A stretch of 64,000 bases of DNA from Desulfonema magnum (GCF_017377395.1 NZ_CP061800.1:6965633-7029632), one strand, 5' to 3'; counted from the stretch's first letter, positions 17,960-29,400 are shown. Numbers and translations are program-made. Notes: generated from the sequence alone by a model not told the origin.

Positions 17960-19003
17960 ATGAAATTCAATCCGCTCACACTGAAAAAAATCAGACGCTT
18001 CAAATCCATCAGGCGGGGATACTATTCCTTTCTCATATTTATTGTGATGATATGTGTCTCCCTTTTTGCCGAAACCATGATCAACAAACGTGCCCTGATT
18101 GTACATTATGAAGGCGAATATTATTTTCCGACTTATGGCGATATGATTCCCGGAACTGTGTTCGGTCTGGATTATGATTATGAGACGAACTACCGTCAGC
18201 TGGGCAAACAATTTGAAGCCCAGGGAAAAGGCAACTGGATACTGATGCCTGTTGTGCCTTATGACGCGTATGAAAATGATCTGAGAGAGAATGAATATCC
18301 GCCCTTTCCGCCATCTCTGAAAGACAGACATTACTTGGGAACCGATACCGTGGGCAGGGATATTGTGGCCCGGCTGGTTTACGGATTCAGGATTGCAATT
18401 TTTTTCTCCCTTGCCCTGTTACTGGTGAATTATACCGCAGGCGTGAGCATTGGCAGCGCAATGGGATTCTGGGGCGGCAGATTTGATCTCTTTTTTCAGA
18501 GAATTATCGAGATATGGTCGAATATTCCGTTTCTCTATGTCATTATTATCATCTCTTCCATTGTCGTGCCAAATTTTTTTATGCTGATCGTGATCATGGC
18601 CTTTTTCGGATGGATCGGGATGACCTGGACCATGCGAACAGTGACGTATAAAGAAAAAGAAAGAGAATATGTGATCGCGGCCAAAGCCCTGGGCGCGTCC
18701 GACTGGCGGATTATCTTTAAACATATAATCCCCAACACTGTTGCCATTATCGTCACTTTTGCCCCGTTTTCGGTTTCAGGAGGAATTGTCGCACTGACAT
18801 CCCTTGATTATCTCGGATTCGGACTCCCGCCGCCCACACCGAGCTGGGGAGAACTTCTGCAACAGGGCTGGGCAAATATGAGCGCATGGTGGATTGTCGG
18901 ATCCGTGGTCACCGCAATGGTGCTTACATTGCTCACAGTCACGTTTATCGGAGAAGCCGTAAGAGAAGCGTTTGATCCGAAACTCCATACAACCTATGAA
19001 TGA
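17960..19003 (+). CDS. yejE: Oligopeptide ABC transporter permease, YejE type
   Basis: About 347 aa from the ATG at 17960 (MKFNPLTLKKIRRFKSIRRG); the longer frame to 17924 runs into a hairpin repeat. Long periplasmic insert after the first membrane helix (about residues 40-130), as in YejE, then the DPP/Opp permease core with the EAA-loop motif YVIAAKALGASDWRIIFKHI. The C-terminal block LDYLGFGLPPPTPSWGELL is typical of OppC/YejE. It imports peptides with YejA, YejB and YejF. yejB, normally just upstream, is absent here. Confidence 0.9.
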   Translation: MKFNPLTLKKIRRFKSIRRGYYSFLIFIVMICVSLFAETMINKRALIVHYEGEYYFPTYGDMIPGTVFGLDYDYETNYRQLGKQFEAQGKGNWILMPVVPYDAYENDLRENEYPPFPPSLKDRHYLGTDTVGRDIVARLVYGFRIAIFFSLALLLVNYTAGVSIGSAMGFWGGRFDLFFQRIIEIWSNIPFLYVIIIISSIVVPNFFMLIVIMAFFGWIGMTWTMRTVTYKEKEREYVIAAKALGASDWRIIFKHIIPNTVAIIVTFAPFSVSGGIVALTSLDYLGFGLPPPTPSWGELLQQGWANMSAWWIVGSVVTAMVLTLLTVTFIGEAVREAFDPKLHTTYE

Positions 19004-19056
19004 AAATTGAAAATTGAAATCGGGCAATAAAGTTTCCAATTTACGAAAGGAGAGTT

Positions 19057-20871
19057 ATGAATAAATTTCTGAGAGTAATGATCAGGACCGTGATTGTGTC
19101 TGTTTTCTTTTTGCAGTCTGTGGCGTTTGCCGCTCCGGAGCTTCCAAAGGATATTGAATGGCTGACAAATGATTCTGATCCGGTCTTTGCTTCGCCGGAG
19201 GCAAAAAAGGGCGGCACATTGCATTCTTCAATAATGACCTTTCCAATGACGTTTCGTGTGGTGGGGCCAGATTCAAATAACAGTTTCAGAAGTGCGATAC
19301 TCGATAATCAACTGGATCTGATCGGGATTCACCCGAATACAGAGAATATTATTCCGGAGCTTGCCACTCATTGGGCTTTTGATAAAGATAAGAAAACCAT
19401 GTACTTCAAATTAAACAAAGATGCCCGCTGGTCTGACGGTAAAGCCGTAACCGCGGATGATTTTGCTTATACGCTGGAGTTCATGCGTTCAAAACATATT
19501 ATCGCGCCATGGTACAATGATTATTACACCAAAGAAATCGAAAAAGTGATTGTGTATGATGATCATACACTGGCGGTTGTCAGCGCAAGGGCTGTGCCGG
19601 ACCTCCATTTGAAGCTGGGTCTCAGTCCCGTGCCCCGTCATTTTTACGGTAAACTGAATAAGAATTTTGTCAGAAAATACAACTGGAAAATTGTTCCGAA
19701 CACAGGTCCTTATCAGATTTCCGATTTCAAAAAAGGCAAGTACGTCAGGTTTAAAAGAAAAAAGGATTGGTGGGCAACAGATCTCCGTTATTTCAAAAAC
19801 CGGTTTAATGTGGATAAAGTCATTTTTAATGTGGTCAGAGATATTAATATGATGTGGGAGTATTTTAAAAAAGCCAAAGAAGATGTGTTTGCCATTAATT
19901 TTCCGAGCTACTGGCATGAAAAAACAAAGATACCGGTGGTTGAAAATGGCTATGTTCACAAAATATGGTTTTTTAATAATACCCGGCAATCTGCAACGGG
20001 CATGTGGCTCAACCAGGATCGGAAAATTTTCAAAGATCAGAATGTCCGGTATGCGTTTGCCCATGCCATGAATATACAACGGGTGATCGAGAAGGTGCTT
20101 CGTAATGATTATTTCAGGCTTGAACATGGTTTCATGGGCTATGGGCGTTATTCTAATAACGCCATCCGAGCCAGGCGATTTGATCTGGACAAAGTGAATG
20201 ATTACATGAAGGCATCTGCATGGAAGCGAGGGGGCGACGGTATCTGGGAAAAAGACAACATGAGGTTTTCCGTGGAGGTGAGTTACAGCATTGACGAACA
20301 TGCGCCCAGACTTGTTGTTTTGAAGGAAGAGGCAAAAAAAGCGGGAGTTGAGTTAAGACTCCAGAAGCTGGATTCCTCGGCTGCGTATAAAAAGGTCATA
20401 GAAAAAAAACATGATGTGGCATGGATGGGGTGGAGTACGTCTTTGCGTCCCCAATACTGGGAACATTTCCATTCTGTGAATGCACACAAGCCCCAGACCA
20501 ACAATATCACCAATACGGATGATCCTGAAATGGACAAGCTGATTGACGCATATCGTAATTCTTTGAATGAACACGAGCGCGTAAGACTTTCTCTTAAAAT
20601 TCAGGAGAAAGCGCATGAAATTGGCAGCTTTGTTCCCACGTTCATGGTTCCTTATGTGCGACAGGCTTACTGGCGATGGTGGAAACTGCCAAATCCTCCG
20701 GGAACGAAACATTCCAGCAGTCTTTTTGATCCTTTCGGAAGTACTACGGGCGGATTGTTCTGGTATGACAAGAACGTGCATGAGGAAACAAAGCAGGCGA
20801 TGAAAGCCGGAAAGACATTTTCGCGTGTAACGATCATTGATAAGACTTATAAAATGAAACTTCCGGAATGA
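19057..20871 (+). CDS. yejA: Extracellular solute-binding protein family 5, YejA type
   Basis: 604 aa, the usual length. Signal peptide (RTVIVSVFFLQSVAFAAPEL). Family 5 features: AKKGGTLHSSIMTFPMTFR, TENIIPELATHWAFDKDKKT, DARWSDGKAVTADDFAYTLE and NTGPYQISDFKKGKYVRF. Captures oligopeptides in the periplasm for the Yej transporter. AAAGGAG ribosome site 7 nt before the ATG. The order E-A-F differs from the usual yejABEF. Confidence 0.92.
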   Translation: MNKFLRVMIRTVIVSVFFLQSVAFAAPELPKDIEWLTNDSDPVFASPEAKKGGTLHSSIMTFPMTFRVVGPDSNNSFRSAILDNQLDLIGIHPNTENIIPELATHWAFDKDKKTMYFKLNKDARWSDGKAVTADDFAYTLEFMRSKHIIAPWYNDYYTKEIEKVIVYDDHTLAVVSARAVPDLHLKLGLSPVPRHFYGKLNKNFVRKYNWKIVPNTGPYQISDFKKGKYVRFKRKKDWWATDLRYFKNRFNVDKVIFNVVRDINMMWEYFKKAKEDVFAINFPSYWHEKTKIPVVENGYVHKIWFFNNTRQSATGMWLNQDRKIFKDQNVRYAFAHAMNIQRVIEKVLRNDYFRLEHGFMGYGRYSNNAIRARRFDLDKVNDYMKASAWKRGGDGIWEKDNMRFSVEVSYSIDEHAPRLVVLKEEAKKAGVELRLQKLDSSAAYKKVIEKKHDVAWMGWSTSLRPQYWEHFHSVNAHKPQTNNITNTDDPEMDKLIDAYRNSLNEHERVRLSLKIQEKAHEIGSFVPTFMVPYVRQAYWRWWKLPNPPGTKHSSSLFDPFGSTTGGLFWYDKNVHEETKQAMKAGKTFSRVTIIDKTYKMKLPE

Positions 20872-20952
20872 AAAAAAGCCCCGGCATCAATGTCGGTGCG
20901 GATAGCAACAGCAGACAGATCAGTAAAAAACAATGAGGCTATCCGCCCTCGT

Positions 20953-21771
20953 ACCCTGAGCTTGTCGAAGGGGGGATTGCCCGTTTCGACAGGCTCAACG
21001 AGCGGTTTTTCTGTCCGTACTCGTACTTCGTACCCGCCCCCTGAGCTTGTCGAAGGGGGGATTGCCCGTTTCGACAGGCTCAACGAGCGGTTTTTCTGTC
21101 CGTACTCGTACTTCGTACCCGCCCCCTGAGCTTGTCGAAGGGGGGATTGCCCGTTTCGACAGGCTCAACGAGCGGTTTTTCTGTCCGTACTCGTACTTCG
21201 TACCCGCCCCCTGAGCTTGTCGAAGGGGGGATTGCCCGTTTCGACAGGCTCAACGAGCGATTTTTCTGTCCGTACTCGTACTTCGTACCCGCCCCCTGAG
21301 CTTGTCGAAGGGGGGATTGCCCGTTTCGACAAGCTCAACGAGCGATTTTTCTGTCCGTACTCGTACTTCGTACCCGCCCCCTGAGCTTGTCGAAGGGGGG
21401 ATTGCCCGTTTCGACAGGCTCAACGAGCGATTTTTCTGTCCGTACTCGTACTTCGTACCCGCCCCCTGAGCTTGTCGAAGGGGGGATTGCCCGTTTCGAC
21501 AGGCTCAACGAGCGATTTTTCTGTCCGTACTCGTACTTCGTACCCGCCCCCTGAGCTTGTCAAAGGGGGGATTGCCCGTTTCGACAGGCTCAACGAGCGA
21601 TTTTTCTGTCCGTACTCGTACTTCGTACCCGCCCCCTGAGCTTGTCGAAGGGGGGATTGCCCGTTTCGACAGGCTCAACGAGCGATTTTTCTGTCCGTAC
21701 TCGTACTTCGTACCCGCCCCCTGAGCTTGTCGAAGGGGGGATTGCCCGTTTCGACAGGCTCAACGAGCGAT
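20953..21771. repeat. 85-bp tandem array, 10 units
   Basis: CTGAGCTTGTCGAAGG recurs at 20956, 21041, 21126, 21211, 21296, 21381, 21466, 21551, 21636 and 21721, an exact 85-bp period with only a few substitutions. Each unit contains the dispersed repeat arms CTGAGCTTGTCGAAGGGGGG and CGTTTCGACAGGCTCAACGA. It ends about 50 bp before the TTG start of yejF, with no stop in that frame over the last unit, so an over-long ORF appears. Confidence 0.97.
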
Positions 21772-21824
21772 TATTGATGTTGCTAACCCCGTTTGGCAAA
21801 AAAGCGTGTCTCCGGAGAAAGATA

Positions 21825-23864
21825 TTGAGCGAAGTCATCTTAAAAATAAAAAATCTTGTCACGGCATTTGATACTGAATCCGGGAGAATTCGGGCCGTGG
21901 ATGATGTCAGTTTTGAGGTAAAACAGGGTCAGACCCTCGGTATTGTCGGAGAGTCCGGATGCGGTAAAAGTGTTACGTCTCTCTCCATCATGCGACTTTT
22001 GCCAAAACCTGCCGGTATTATTGAAAGCGGAGAAATTCTGTTTCAAGACAAAGATATCGTGAGAACTGATCCGGACAAAATGCACAAAATACGCGGCAAC
22101 CGTATTTCCATGATTTTCCAGGAACCCATGACTGCTCTCAATCCGGTTCACAAAATCGGAAAGCAGATCGGAGAAGTTTTCCGGCTTCATTATTCAGAGA
22201 TGAATAAAAAGGAAATTCAGGAAAAATCTCTTGAAATGCTTCATAAGGTCGGTATTCCTGACCCTGAAAAACGTATGGGAGAATATCCGCATCAGATTTC
22301 CGGGGGGATGCGCCAACGGGTAATGATTGCAATGGCTTTGGCATGTGAACCGGATATTCTGATTGCGGACGAGCCGACTACTGCCCTGGATGTCACCATT
22401 CAGGCGCAAATTCTCGAACTGATGAAGCAGTTACAGCGTGACATCGGCATGACCATTATTTTTATCACGCATGATCTGGGCGTGATTGCGGAGATGTGCG
22501 ACGAGGTGGTGGTGATGTATGCAGGAAAAGTGGCCGAAACGGCTTCTGTGTCAGACTTGTTTAAAAATCCGAGTCATCCTTATACCAAAGGTCTGCTTTC
22601 CTCGATGCCCCGGCTCGAATATCCGAGAAAAATGAAGCTGAATGTCATCAAAGGCATGGTTCCAAGTCTTTACGAACTGCCTCGGGGATGCCGCTTTCAA
22701 AACCGATGTCCCTATTTTCAGGCTGTTTGTGAGACAGAGCCGCCAATGAAATCCGTAGGTGAGAATCACTTTTCCTGTTGCCATTTTGAAAACTTGAAAT
22801 TGGAAACTCGAAACTCGAAACTCGAAACTCGAAACTCGAAATTTGAAACCCGAAATTCTGACCAAATTTCAAGTTTCAAGCTTCAAGTTTCCAATTTAAA
22901 AATGCACTTTCCTGTTTATGGCGGTGTGTTTTGGCGAAAGATCGGAAAGGTCTATGCTGTTGACGGCGTATCGTTTAATGTCAGAACTGGCGAAACTCTG
23001 GGACTGGTAGGAGAATCTGGCTGCGGCAAAACCACGGTGGGGCGTGCCATATTGAGGATTTATGATCCCACTGAGGGCGATGTGTTATTCGAGGGAAAAA
23101 ATATGTCACTTCTTGGCCGCAAAGCACTGCGGGATTTGCGGCGAGATATGCAGATGATTTTTCAGGACCCTTTTGAGTCGCTGAATTCCCGGCATACCAT
23201 TGGCGATATATTAGAAGAACCTTTTATTATTCATGGTGTGGGCTCGCCTGAAGAACGAAAATCAAAAGTGAGACAGCTTCTGAACCGGGTCGGAATTTCC
23301 CAAGACGCTGTAACACGCTTTCCGCATGAGTTCAGCGGGGGGCAGCGTCAGCGAATCGGTATTGCCAGGGCCATTGCCCTGGACCCAAAGCTGATGATAT
23401 GCGATGAGCCTGTGTCTGCGCTGGATGTGTCTGTTCAGTCACAAATTCTGAACCTGCTTTTGGAACTCCAGCAGGATATGGGGCTGACCTATGTTTTTAT
23501 TGCTCATGATCTTGCAGTGGTCAAACATATTTCCGATCATATTGCGGTGATGTATCTTGGAAAAATTGTTGAATATGCGGATGCGGATACCATTTATGAA
23601 AAAGCGATGCATCCCTACACACAAACACTGATATCCGCAATTCCTGTTCCTGATCCCTCGGTAAAAAAACAAACGCGGATTCTCGCCGGAGATGTGCCCT
23701 CGCCCATTAACCCGCCTTCAGGATGCCGCTTTCATACCCGCTGCCCGATCATGACAGAGCAGTGCAAACATGAGGAACCGAAATTACGCATTGCCCCGGG
23801 TTCAGTGGGAGAGGGGCATTTGGTGGCATGTCATCGGGCAGGTGAAGTGAAAAGTGAAAAGTGA
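21825..23864 (+). CDS. yejF: Oligopeptide ABC transporter, duplicated ATPase, YejF type
   Basis: About 680 aa. I prefer the TTG at 21825, which has GGAG 7 nt upstream and starts directly with the ATPase fold ([15 protein letters not shown]); the frame is open further up only through the 85-bp repeat. Two ABC domains: Walker A GESGCGKS and GESGCGKT, signatures ISGGMRQRV and FSGGQRQRI, Walker [12 protein letters not shown] and [11 protein letters not shown]. Each is followed by the Opp-type Cys-rich tail ([20 protein letters not shown]). The linker (about residues 324-352) is KLETRNS-type heptapeptide repeats encoded by GAAACTC heptamers, making the protein longer than usual YejF (about 530 aa). 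Confidence 0.9.
   Translation: MSEVILKIKNLVTAFDTESGRIRAVDDVSFEVKQGQTLGIVGESGCGKSVTSLSIMRLLPKPAGIIESGEILFQDKDIVRTDPDKMHKIRGNRISMIFQEPMTALNPVHKIGKQIGEVFRLHYSEMNKKEIQEKSLEMLHKVGIPDPEKRMGEYPHQISGGMRQRVMIAMALACEPDILIADEPTTALDVTIQAQILELMKQLQRDIGMTIIFITHDLGVIAEMCDEVVVMYAGKVAETASVSDLFKNPSHPYTKGLLSSMPRLEYPRKMKLNVIKGMVPSLYELPRGCRFQNRCPYFQAVCETEPPMKSVGENHFSCCHFENLKLETRNSKLETRNSKFETRNSDQISSFKLQVSNLKMHFPVYGGVFWRKIGKVYAVDGVSFNVRTGETLGLVGESGCGKTTVGRAILRIYDPTEGDVLFEGKNMSLLGRKALRDLRRDMQMIFQDPFESLNSRHTIGDILEEPFIIHGVGSPEERKSKVRQLLNRVGISQDAVTRFPHEFSGGQRQRIGIARAIALDPKLMICDEPVSALDVSVQSQILNLLLELQQDMGLTYVFIAHDLAVVKHISDHIAVMYLGKIVEYADADTIYEKAMHPYTQTLISAIPVPDPSVKKQTRILAGDVPSPINPPSGCRFHTRCPIMTEQCKHEEPKLRIAPGSVGEGHLVACHRAGEVKSEK
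22797..22895 (+). repeat. Heptamer array inside yejF
   Basis: Tandem GAAACTC/GAAATTC units followed by the related TTTCAAG units, in frame, encoding KLETRNS repeats between the two ATPase domains. The same heptamers are elsewhere intergenic. Confidence 0.9.
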
Positions 23865-23869
23865 AAAGT

Positions 23870-23995
23870 GAAAAATTCTATCCTCATTTTCCTAACACTC
23901 AATGATCAAGTTTTTTTTTGTCATTCCTGCTTTCGCAGGAATGACAGGACTTTTTGTCCGAACCGGATCAAAAAACCTGATCATTGAGTAACATC
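23870..23995. mobile_element. MITE-like palindrome (TCATTCCTGC family)
   Basis: Outer arms ACTCAATGATCAAGTTTTTT (23897-23916) and AAAAAACCTGATCATTGAGT (23970-23989) enclose a second hairpin TGTCATTCCTGCTTTCGCAG with GAATGACA. Related copies lie at 45548-45697 and 57250-57381. It may also terminate yejF transcription. Confidence 0.8.
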
Positions 23996-23998
23996 TGA

Positions 23999-24175
23999 TA
24001 TCCTAGCATCTGACACGCTAACACCTAACACCTAACACGCTAACACCTAACACCTAACACGCTAACACCTAACACCTAACACGCTAACACCTAACACCTA
24101 ACACGCTAACACCTAACACCTAACACCTAACACGCTAACACCTAACACGCTAACACCTAACACGCTAACACCCAA
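23999..24175. repeat. 7/8-bp tandem array upstream of pyrF
   Basis: CTAACAC units with periodic GCTAACAC, giving a partial 22-bp higher-order pattern, end about 20 bp before the pyrF start. Confidence 0.95.
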
Positions 24176-24195
24176 ATTAAAGGATACAACATTTT

Positions 24196-24933
24196 ATGAA
24201 ACAAGCAAAAGATTATATCATTTTTCCTTTGGATGTCCCGTCTGTAAAGCAGGCAAAAGAATATGTTCAGCTTCTTTCGGAGCATGTGGGCATGTTCAAG
24301 GTGGGCTTGGAGCTTTTTATTCAGTCAGGACCTGAAATGATAAGCTTCATAAAAGGTTCGGGAACAGCCAAAATATTTTTAGACCTGAAACTTCATGATA
24401 TTCCGGTAACTGTTTTACGGGCCATGGAACGTGTTGCGGAATTCGGGGCTGATTTTGTAACGGTTCACTGCGGAGAAACGCCCAGGATGCTTGAATATGC
24501 AGTAAAAGGGAGCCGAGAAAAAACAGGCGTACTCGGGGTCACGGTTCTGACAAGTGTTTCAGGTGAAGATATTCATCATGCCGGATTCAGAGAAGAATTT
24601 TCTTCTGATATGTCAAAACTTGTCATGAAACGGGCTGAAATGGCCAGGGACGCAGGATGTGCGGGAATTGTCTGTTCAGGGCTTGAAGTGAAAATGGTGA
24701 AGGAGAAGTTTGGGAAAGATTTTGTCACCGTGACGCCGGGGATACGCCCCTCCTGGGATGCTGTGGAAAAACATGATCAGCAACGTATCACCACACCTGC
24801 ACAGGCCATAAAAAACGGTTCGGATTATCTCGTGATCGGAAGACCCATAAGGGATGCAAAAGATCCGAAAACAGCCGCCATGCGCATTTCAGAGGAAATT
24901 GAAAAAGAAACACAGGTGTCATCCGCTTTTTAA
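24196..24933 (+). CDS. pyrF: Orotidine 5'-phosphate decarboxylase
   Basis: 245 aa, normal length. Catalyses the last step of UMP synthesis, decarboxylating OMP in the cytoplasm. The catalytic block IFLDLKLHDIPVTVLRAM (about residues 57-74) contains the D-x-K-x-x-D signature; the phosphate-binding end is VTPGIRPSWDAV and DYLVIGRPIRDAKDP. The ribosome site is weak (AAAGGAT). The gene stands alone between the heptamer array and the 269/167-bp array; the latter begins at the pyrF stop. Confidence 0.95.
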   Translation: MKQAKDYIIFPLDVPSVKQAKEYVQLLSEHVGMFKVGLELFIQSGPEMISFIKGSGTAKIFLDLKLHDIPVTVLRAMERVAEFGADFVTVHCGETPRMLEYAVKGSREKTGVLGVTVLTSVSGEDIHHAGFREEFSSDMSKLVMKRAEMARDAGCAGIVCSGLEVKMVKEKFGKDFVTVTPGIRPSWDAVEKHDQQRITTPAQAIKNGSDYLVIGRPIRDAKDPKTAAMRISEEIEKETQVSSAF

Positions 24934-26400
24934 GATGAGAATATGGCTGAAAAGCATCTCAGAAAATCAGAAATTTTTTCTTTTCCGGAGTGCAAAAATA
25001 GAGCGAAGCGTTTTTTTGCACAGACAGATCGAAAATTTTTGCTTTTCCGGAGTAAGCAAAAAATCGCTTCGCTCTATTTTTGCACTCCATTTCTCCCGAA
25101 ATTTTTTTGATCTGCTGACAATTTTAATTTTACCCGCAAAACAGTTCTTCCCTTTGAAACGGGATTCATAAGAAAGAGACTGAGTCCTCCTCCTTTTTTT
25201 AAGATGAGAATATGGCTGAAAAGCATCTCAGAAAATCAGAAATTTTTTCTTTTCCGGAGTGCAAAAATAGAGCGAAGCGTTTTTTTGCACAGACAGATCG
25301 AAAATTTTTGCTTTTCCGGAGTAAGCAAAAAATCGCTTCGCTCTATTTTTGCACTCCATTTCTCCCGAAATTTTTTTGATCTGCTGACAATTTTAATTTT
25401 ACCCGCAAAACAGTTCTTCCCTTTGAAACGGGATTCATAAGAAAGAGACTGAGTCCTCCTCCTTTTTTTAAGATGAGAATATGGCTGAAAAGCATCTCAG
25501 AAAATCAGAAATTTTTTCTTTTCCATTTCTCCCGAAATTTTTTTGATCTGCTGACAATTTTAATTTTACCCGCAAAACAGTTCTTCCCTTTGAAACGGGA
25601 TTCATAAGAAAGAGACTGAGTCCTCCTCCTTTTTTTAAGATGAGAATATGGCTGAAAAGCATCTCAGAAAATCAGAAATTTTTTCTTTTCCATTTCTCCC
25701 GAAATTTTTTTGATCTGCTGACAATTTTAATTTTACCCGCAAAACAGTTCTTCCCTTTGAAACGGGATTCATAAGAAAGAGACTGAGTCCTCCTCCTTTT
25801 TTTAAGATGAGAATATGGCTGAAAAGCATCTCAGAAAATCAGAAATTTTTTCTTTTCCATTTCTCCCGAAATTTTTTTGATCTGCTGACAATTTTAATTT
25901 TACCCGCAAAACAGTTCTTCCCTTTGAAACGGGATTCATAAGAAAGAGACTGAGTCCTCCTCCTTTTTTTAAGATGAGAATATGGCTGAAAAGCATCTCA
26001 GAAGATCAGAAATTTTTTCTTTTCCGGTTCTCCCGAAATTTTTTTGATCTGCTGACAATTTTAATTTTATCCGCAAAACAGTTCTTCCCTTTGAAACGGG
26101 ATTCATAAGAAAGAGACTGAGTCCTCCTCCTTTTTTTAAGATGAGAATATGGCTGAAAAGCATCTCAGAAAATCAGAAATTTTTTTTTCCGGAGTGCAAA
26201 AATAGAGCGAAGCGCTTTTTTGCACAGACAGATCGAAAATTTTTGCTTTTCCGGAGTATGCAAAAAATCGCTTCGCTCTATTTTTGCACTCCATTTCTCC
26301 CGAAATTTTTTTGATCTGCTGACAATTTTAATTTTACCCGCAAAACAGTTTTTCCCTTTGAAACGGGATTCATAAGAAAGAGACTGAGTCCTCCTCCTCC
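24932..26400. repeat. Seven-unit tandem array of 269- and 167-bp repeats
   Basis: AAGATGAGAATATGGCTGAA recurs at 24932, 25201, 25470, 25637, 25804, 25971 and 26138: intervals 269, 269, 167, 167, 167, 167. Units 1, 2 and 7 contain an extra 102-bp palindrome (arms GGAGTGCAAAAATAGAGCGA and TCGCTCTATTTTTGCACTCC); units 3-6 lack it precisely. All end TGAGTCCTCCTCCTTTTTTT. Minus-strand 64-codon frames in the short units are a by-product of the repeat (167 is not divisible by 3). Confidence 0.95.
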
Positions 26401-26474
26401 TTCTTATAATCCCCTTCTTATACTGAATCCCCCGATATCCTCTGCCCGACAGCATATTGAGCAGCTTTTTCGTT

Positions 26475-29400
26475 TCATTTTTTAGGAGATTTAGGCTCAT
26501 GGCTTACCACTCGCTCCACAAACGGGGCATGTCTTGGAATATTCTTTAATGTTTCTGACAACACCTTCATCATCTCTTTATAAATATCTGTTTCAACAAG
26601 TTTTTTATGATCATCGCTTAATAATATCGAAAGCGTTATCGGATCAACCTTTGACAAATCTTTCTCCAGCCTCTTGAAAATATCTCTTTTCAACTCATGA
26701 AGCGATTTCATCTGATAAAGATCGGGATTAATGATCATTAAAACAGTCGAAGAGCTTTCCAATATATTCCAGACTTTTTCAAGCCCTCCTTCAAGATGAG
26801 CCTCTAACAATGCCAAGACTAAATAACGTTGCATATCCCCTTCTTTAAATGCGATAATTTCCTCTTTTCTGACTTCGCTGATTGCCAGTTCCCTTTCTTT
26901 TTTATACATTTCCTTTTGCATCTCAATCTCTTCTTGTTCTATCTTAAGCGATTCTTTCTTTTCCCTCCAGTTTTCGGCTTTTGTAAGCCTTTCAATCTTT
27001 GCTTTTTCAGTCTGTCTTTCTTTTTCAAGAGTTGCTTTGGTGATTTCTTTCTCTTTCTGAGCAAGAAGGGATTCTTTTTCCATTAATGCCTGATGTTGGA
27101 ACTCACCCAGTTCTTTTTCACGCTCTTTTTTCCTTTTCCTGAATGCTTCTTCGTTATCAAGAACCTTTCCCTCATATTCAAATTTGCCTATCTGAACATC
27201 CACGCTGTCCGGGTCTATGAAACAGAGCAGACGGTTATTTTCACCGGGGCTGAACAGACGTTTGCGACAGCCTTCAATTAATGCGACAATATCTGAAACA
27301 TCGTTTTGGATTTGTTTGATGTGAGCATCTGTGAATTCAAATTTTTTGTTTTGTCCGGGATTCTTCTGCTCTTTCCGACGATATTCCTCCATAAAGCTGT
27401 AATGAATTTGATAATGCTTTTCCAGATGGTCTTTCAGGCGTTCACGGAAGTTCTCTTCGTTACTTTTTATATTCAGACAATACCTTATGACCATCTCGGC
27501 CATTCTCGGTTCGCTGCGGGCGCGTATGGTCGGGGCTGAAATATATAAACATTGGGTGAAAACGTTTTTCAGCAAATCCTGAAGTTCCCGCCGGAGATTG
27601 TCCGTAAAAGGAAGGAGTGTTTTTGACAAATTCGGAGGGGCGCTTACTTCTCCGGATGTCGGGTTTATTTTTATTTCATTTCCGGTGACAAGGGGCCACA
27701 GACTGAAAACCAGTTCAAGCCCTTCTTTTGTCAGCCGGTGGCAGATAGCCTGTAACGCATGTTTCTGATAACCGCCCATAAATTTGCTGATCAGAAACCG
27801 CCATGCCATTTCTTCCTCACACGAATCTTCATTACAGATCTGCTGGAGTCTGTGCAGGAACTCAAGGGTACTCTTTGTCAGACCCTCAGGTTCTGCTTTT
27901 TCAAAAACTTCATCAATAATATCGTCCAGCTTGCGGCGTTCGTTTTCACTTTTCTTTGCCTCTGGTCCGTATAAGTCCAGACACTTCATCACATTCCGAA
28001 ATTCATCCAAAGACACATCCCTGCCTCTGTTGATGCCTTCCAATAAAACGGCCACAGGATCCAGAAGGTTGAAACGGAGAATCAGTCCGCTTTCAGGCGA
28101 AGGTCTGGGGGTTGCCCGGATCAGATTCAGCTCATCCTCTTTTTGTATAAGGTTCGTCCGGCGCTGGCCGTACATCTCAACAACTTCCTTTTCTTCATTT
28201 CCGGTATAATAAACCTTGCCGTCATCACCAAAATTAATATTTCTCAGATAATCAGGGGAGGGAAAAATATTATTAATGGTTTTCTCCTGTTCGGAAATTT
28301 CCGCGAGTTTGTCATTTTCAGCCTTTTGGTCAGGAACAACGGGACAGGTGATATAACGACCCTTTTTCCGAGTTTCAGCTTTGGACAGTTCCAGAGCCAG
28401 GGTAAATTTGTGATCCAGCCTGAAGGTAACGGGGCGAAAATCCAGCCGCAGATCGAACATTATCCGTTGGCCGTGGGTGGCATTGATATTCAGCATATGG
28501 TGATAGGGGGAATATCGTTTTAATAACAAATCATACTGGCCGGTGATCACGGCAATGTCAAAATACTGGCGGATAATGTTTTTTAAGGGACGCATCTGAA
28601 AGGAAAAACACAGGTAAATATGTGCCTGATTATTTGGTCTCAGCATACTCATGGAAAATATCAAATTTTTAAACTCTTGATATATATCAGAAAATTCCGT
28701 CTCATTAGAAATTCTCAGTTTTTCAAACACATACTCGATAAACTCGGTTCTTTCTCTCTCCGCTGCCCGCCAATCTTGCTTTACATCGGATATGTTTTCT
28801 CTCCAGATTTCAAAAAGCATTCTGGTTATCGGATAATTCCAAAATTCTTCCTCTGCCTCTGTCATCTCGTCAAAAAGATATTTATTCACAAAAAAATGCC
28901 ACCATCGCAGAAAACTATCTTTCCTGGACAGAGATAAGTAGAGCCGCTTCGATAAATCTTCCAATTTTTTAGCATGTTCGCATAATTCAAAGTTTGTTAA
29001 AAATGTCTTTTCAAGGGCCTGACTCCATTTTTCTTTGAAACTCTTTTTTTCATCTTCGAGAACCGGCAAACACGTCAGTCCGAACAGTTCAAAAAAAGCA
29101 TTGCCGCGGTTTGTCAGCTCAAACCGGTCTGATTCTTCTTTTATCAGCCCGAAATTTTCAAACGTATTTAACACGTCATTGAGAATAACTTCCGAATCAA
29201 GAGCGTCTTTTGAAATATTCAGATGTTCAAGAAAATTTTCTTTTGTCAGTCCGTTGAGGTATCTGAGAAAGGACAGCAGAAAAAGATGGCTGCTGGTCAG
29301 AAAGATATCCACCTGGGGCTTAAAATCCTTATAAAGTAAGAAAACATCCTTATTTGATTTTAATATTCTCGGACTTTTACCGGACACCGACTGCATATAT

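Noticed and set aside
20953-21770. CRISPR-like array of 85-bp units
   Set aside because: Units are uniform along their whole length, with no variable spacers; it is a plain tandem duplication.
25468-26163. Four overlapping minus-strand 64-codon frames with nearly identical proteins
   Set aside because: They lie entirely in the 167-bp tandem array, start in one unit and end in the next, lack a ribosome site, and the unit length is not a multiple of three.
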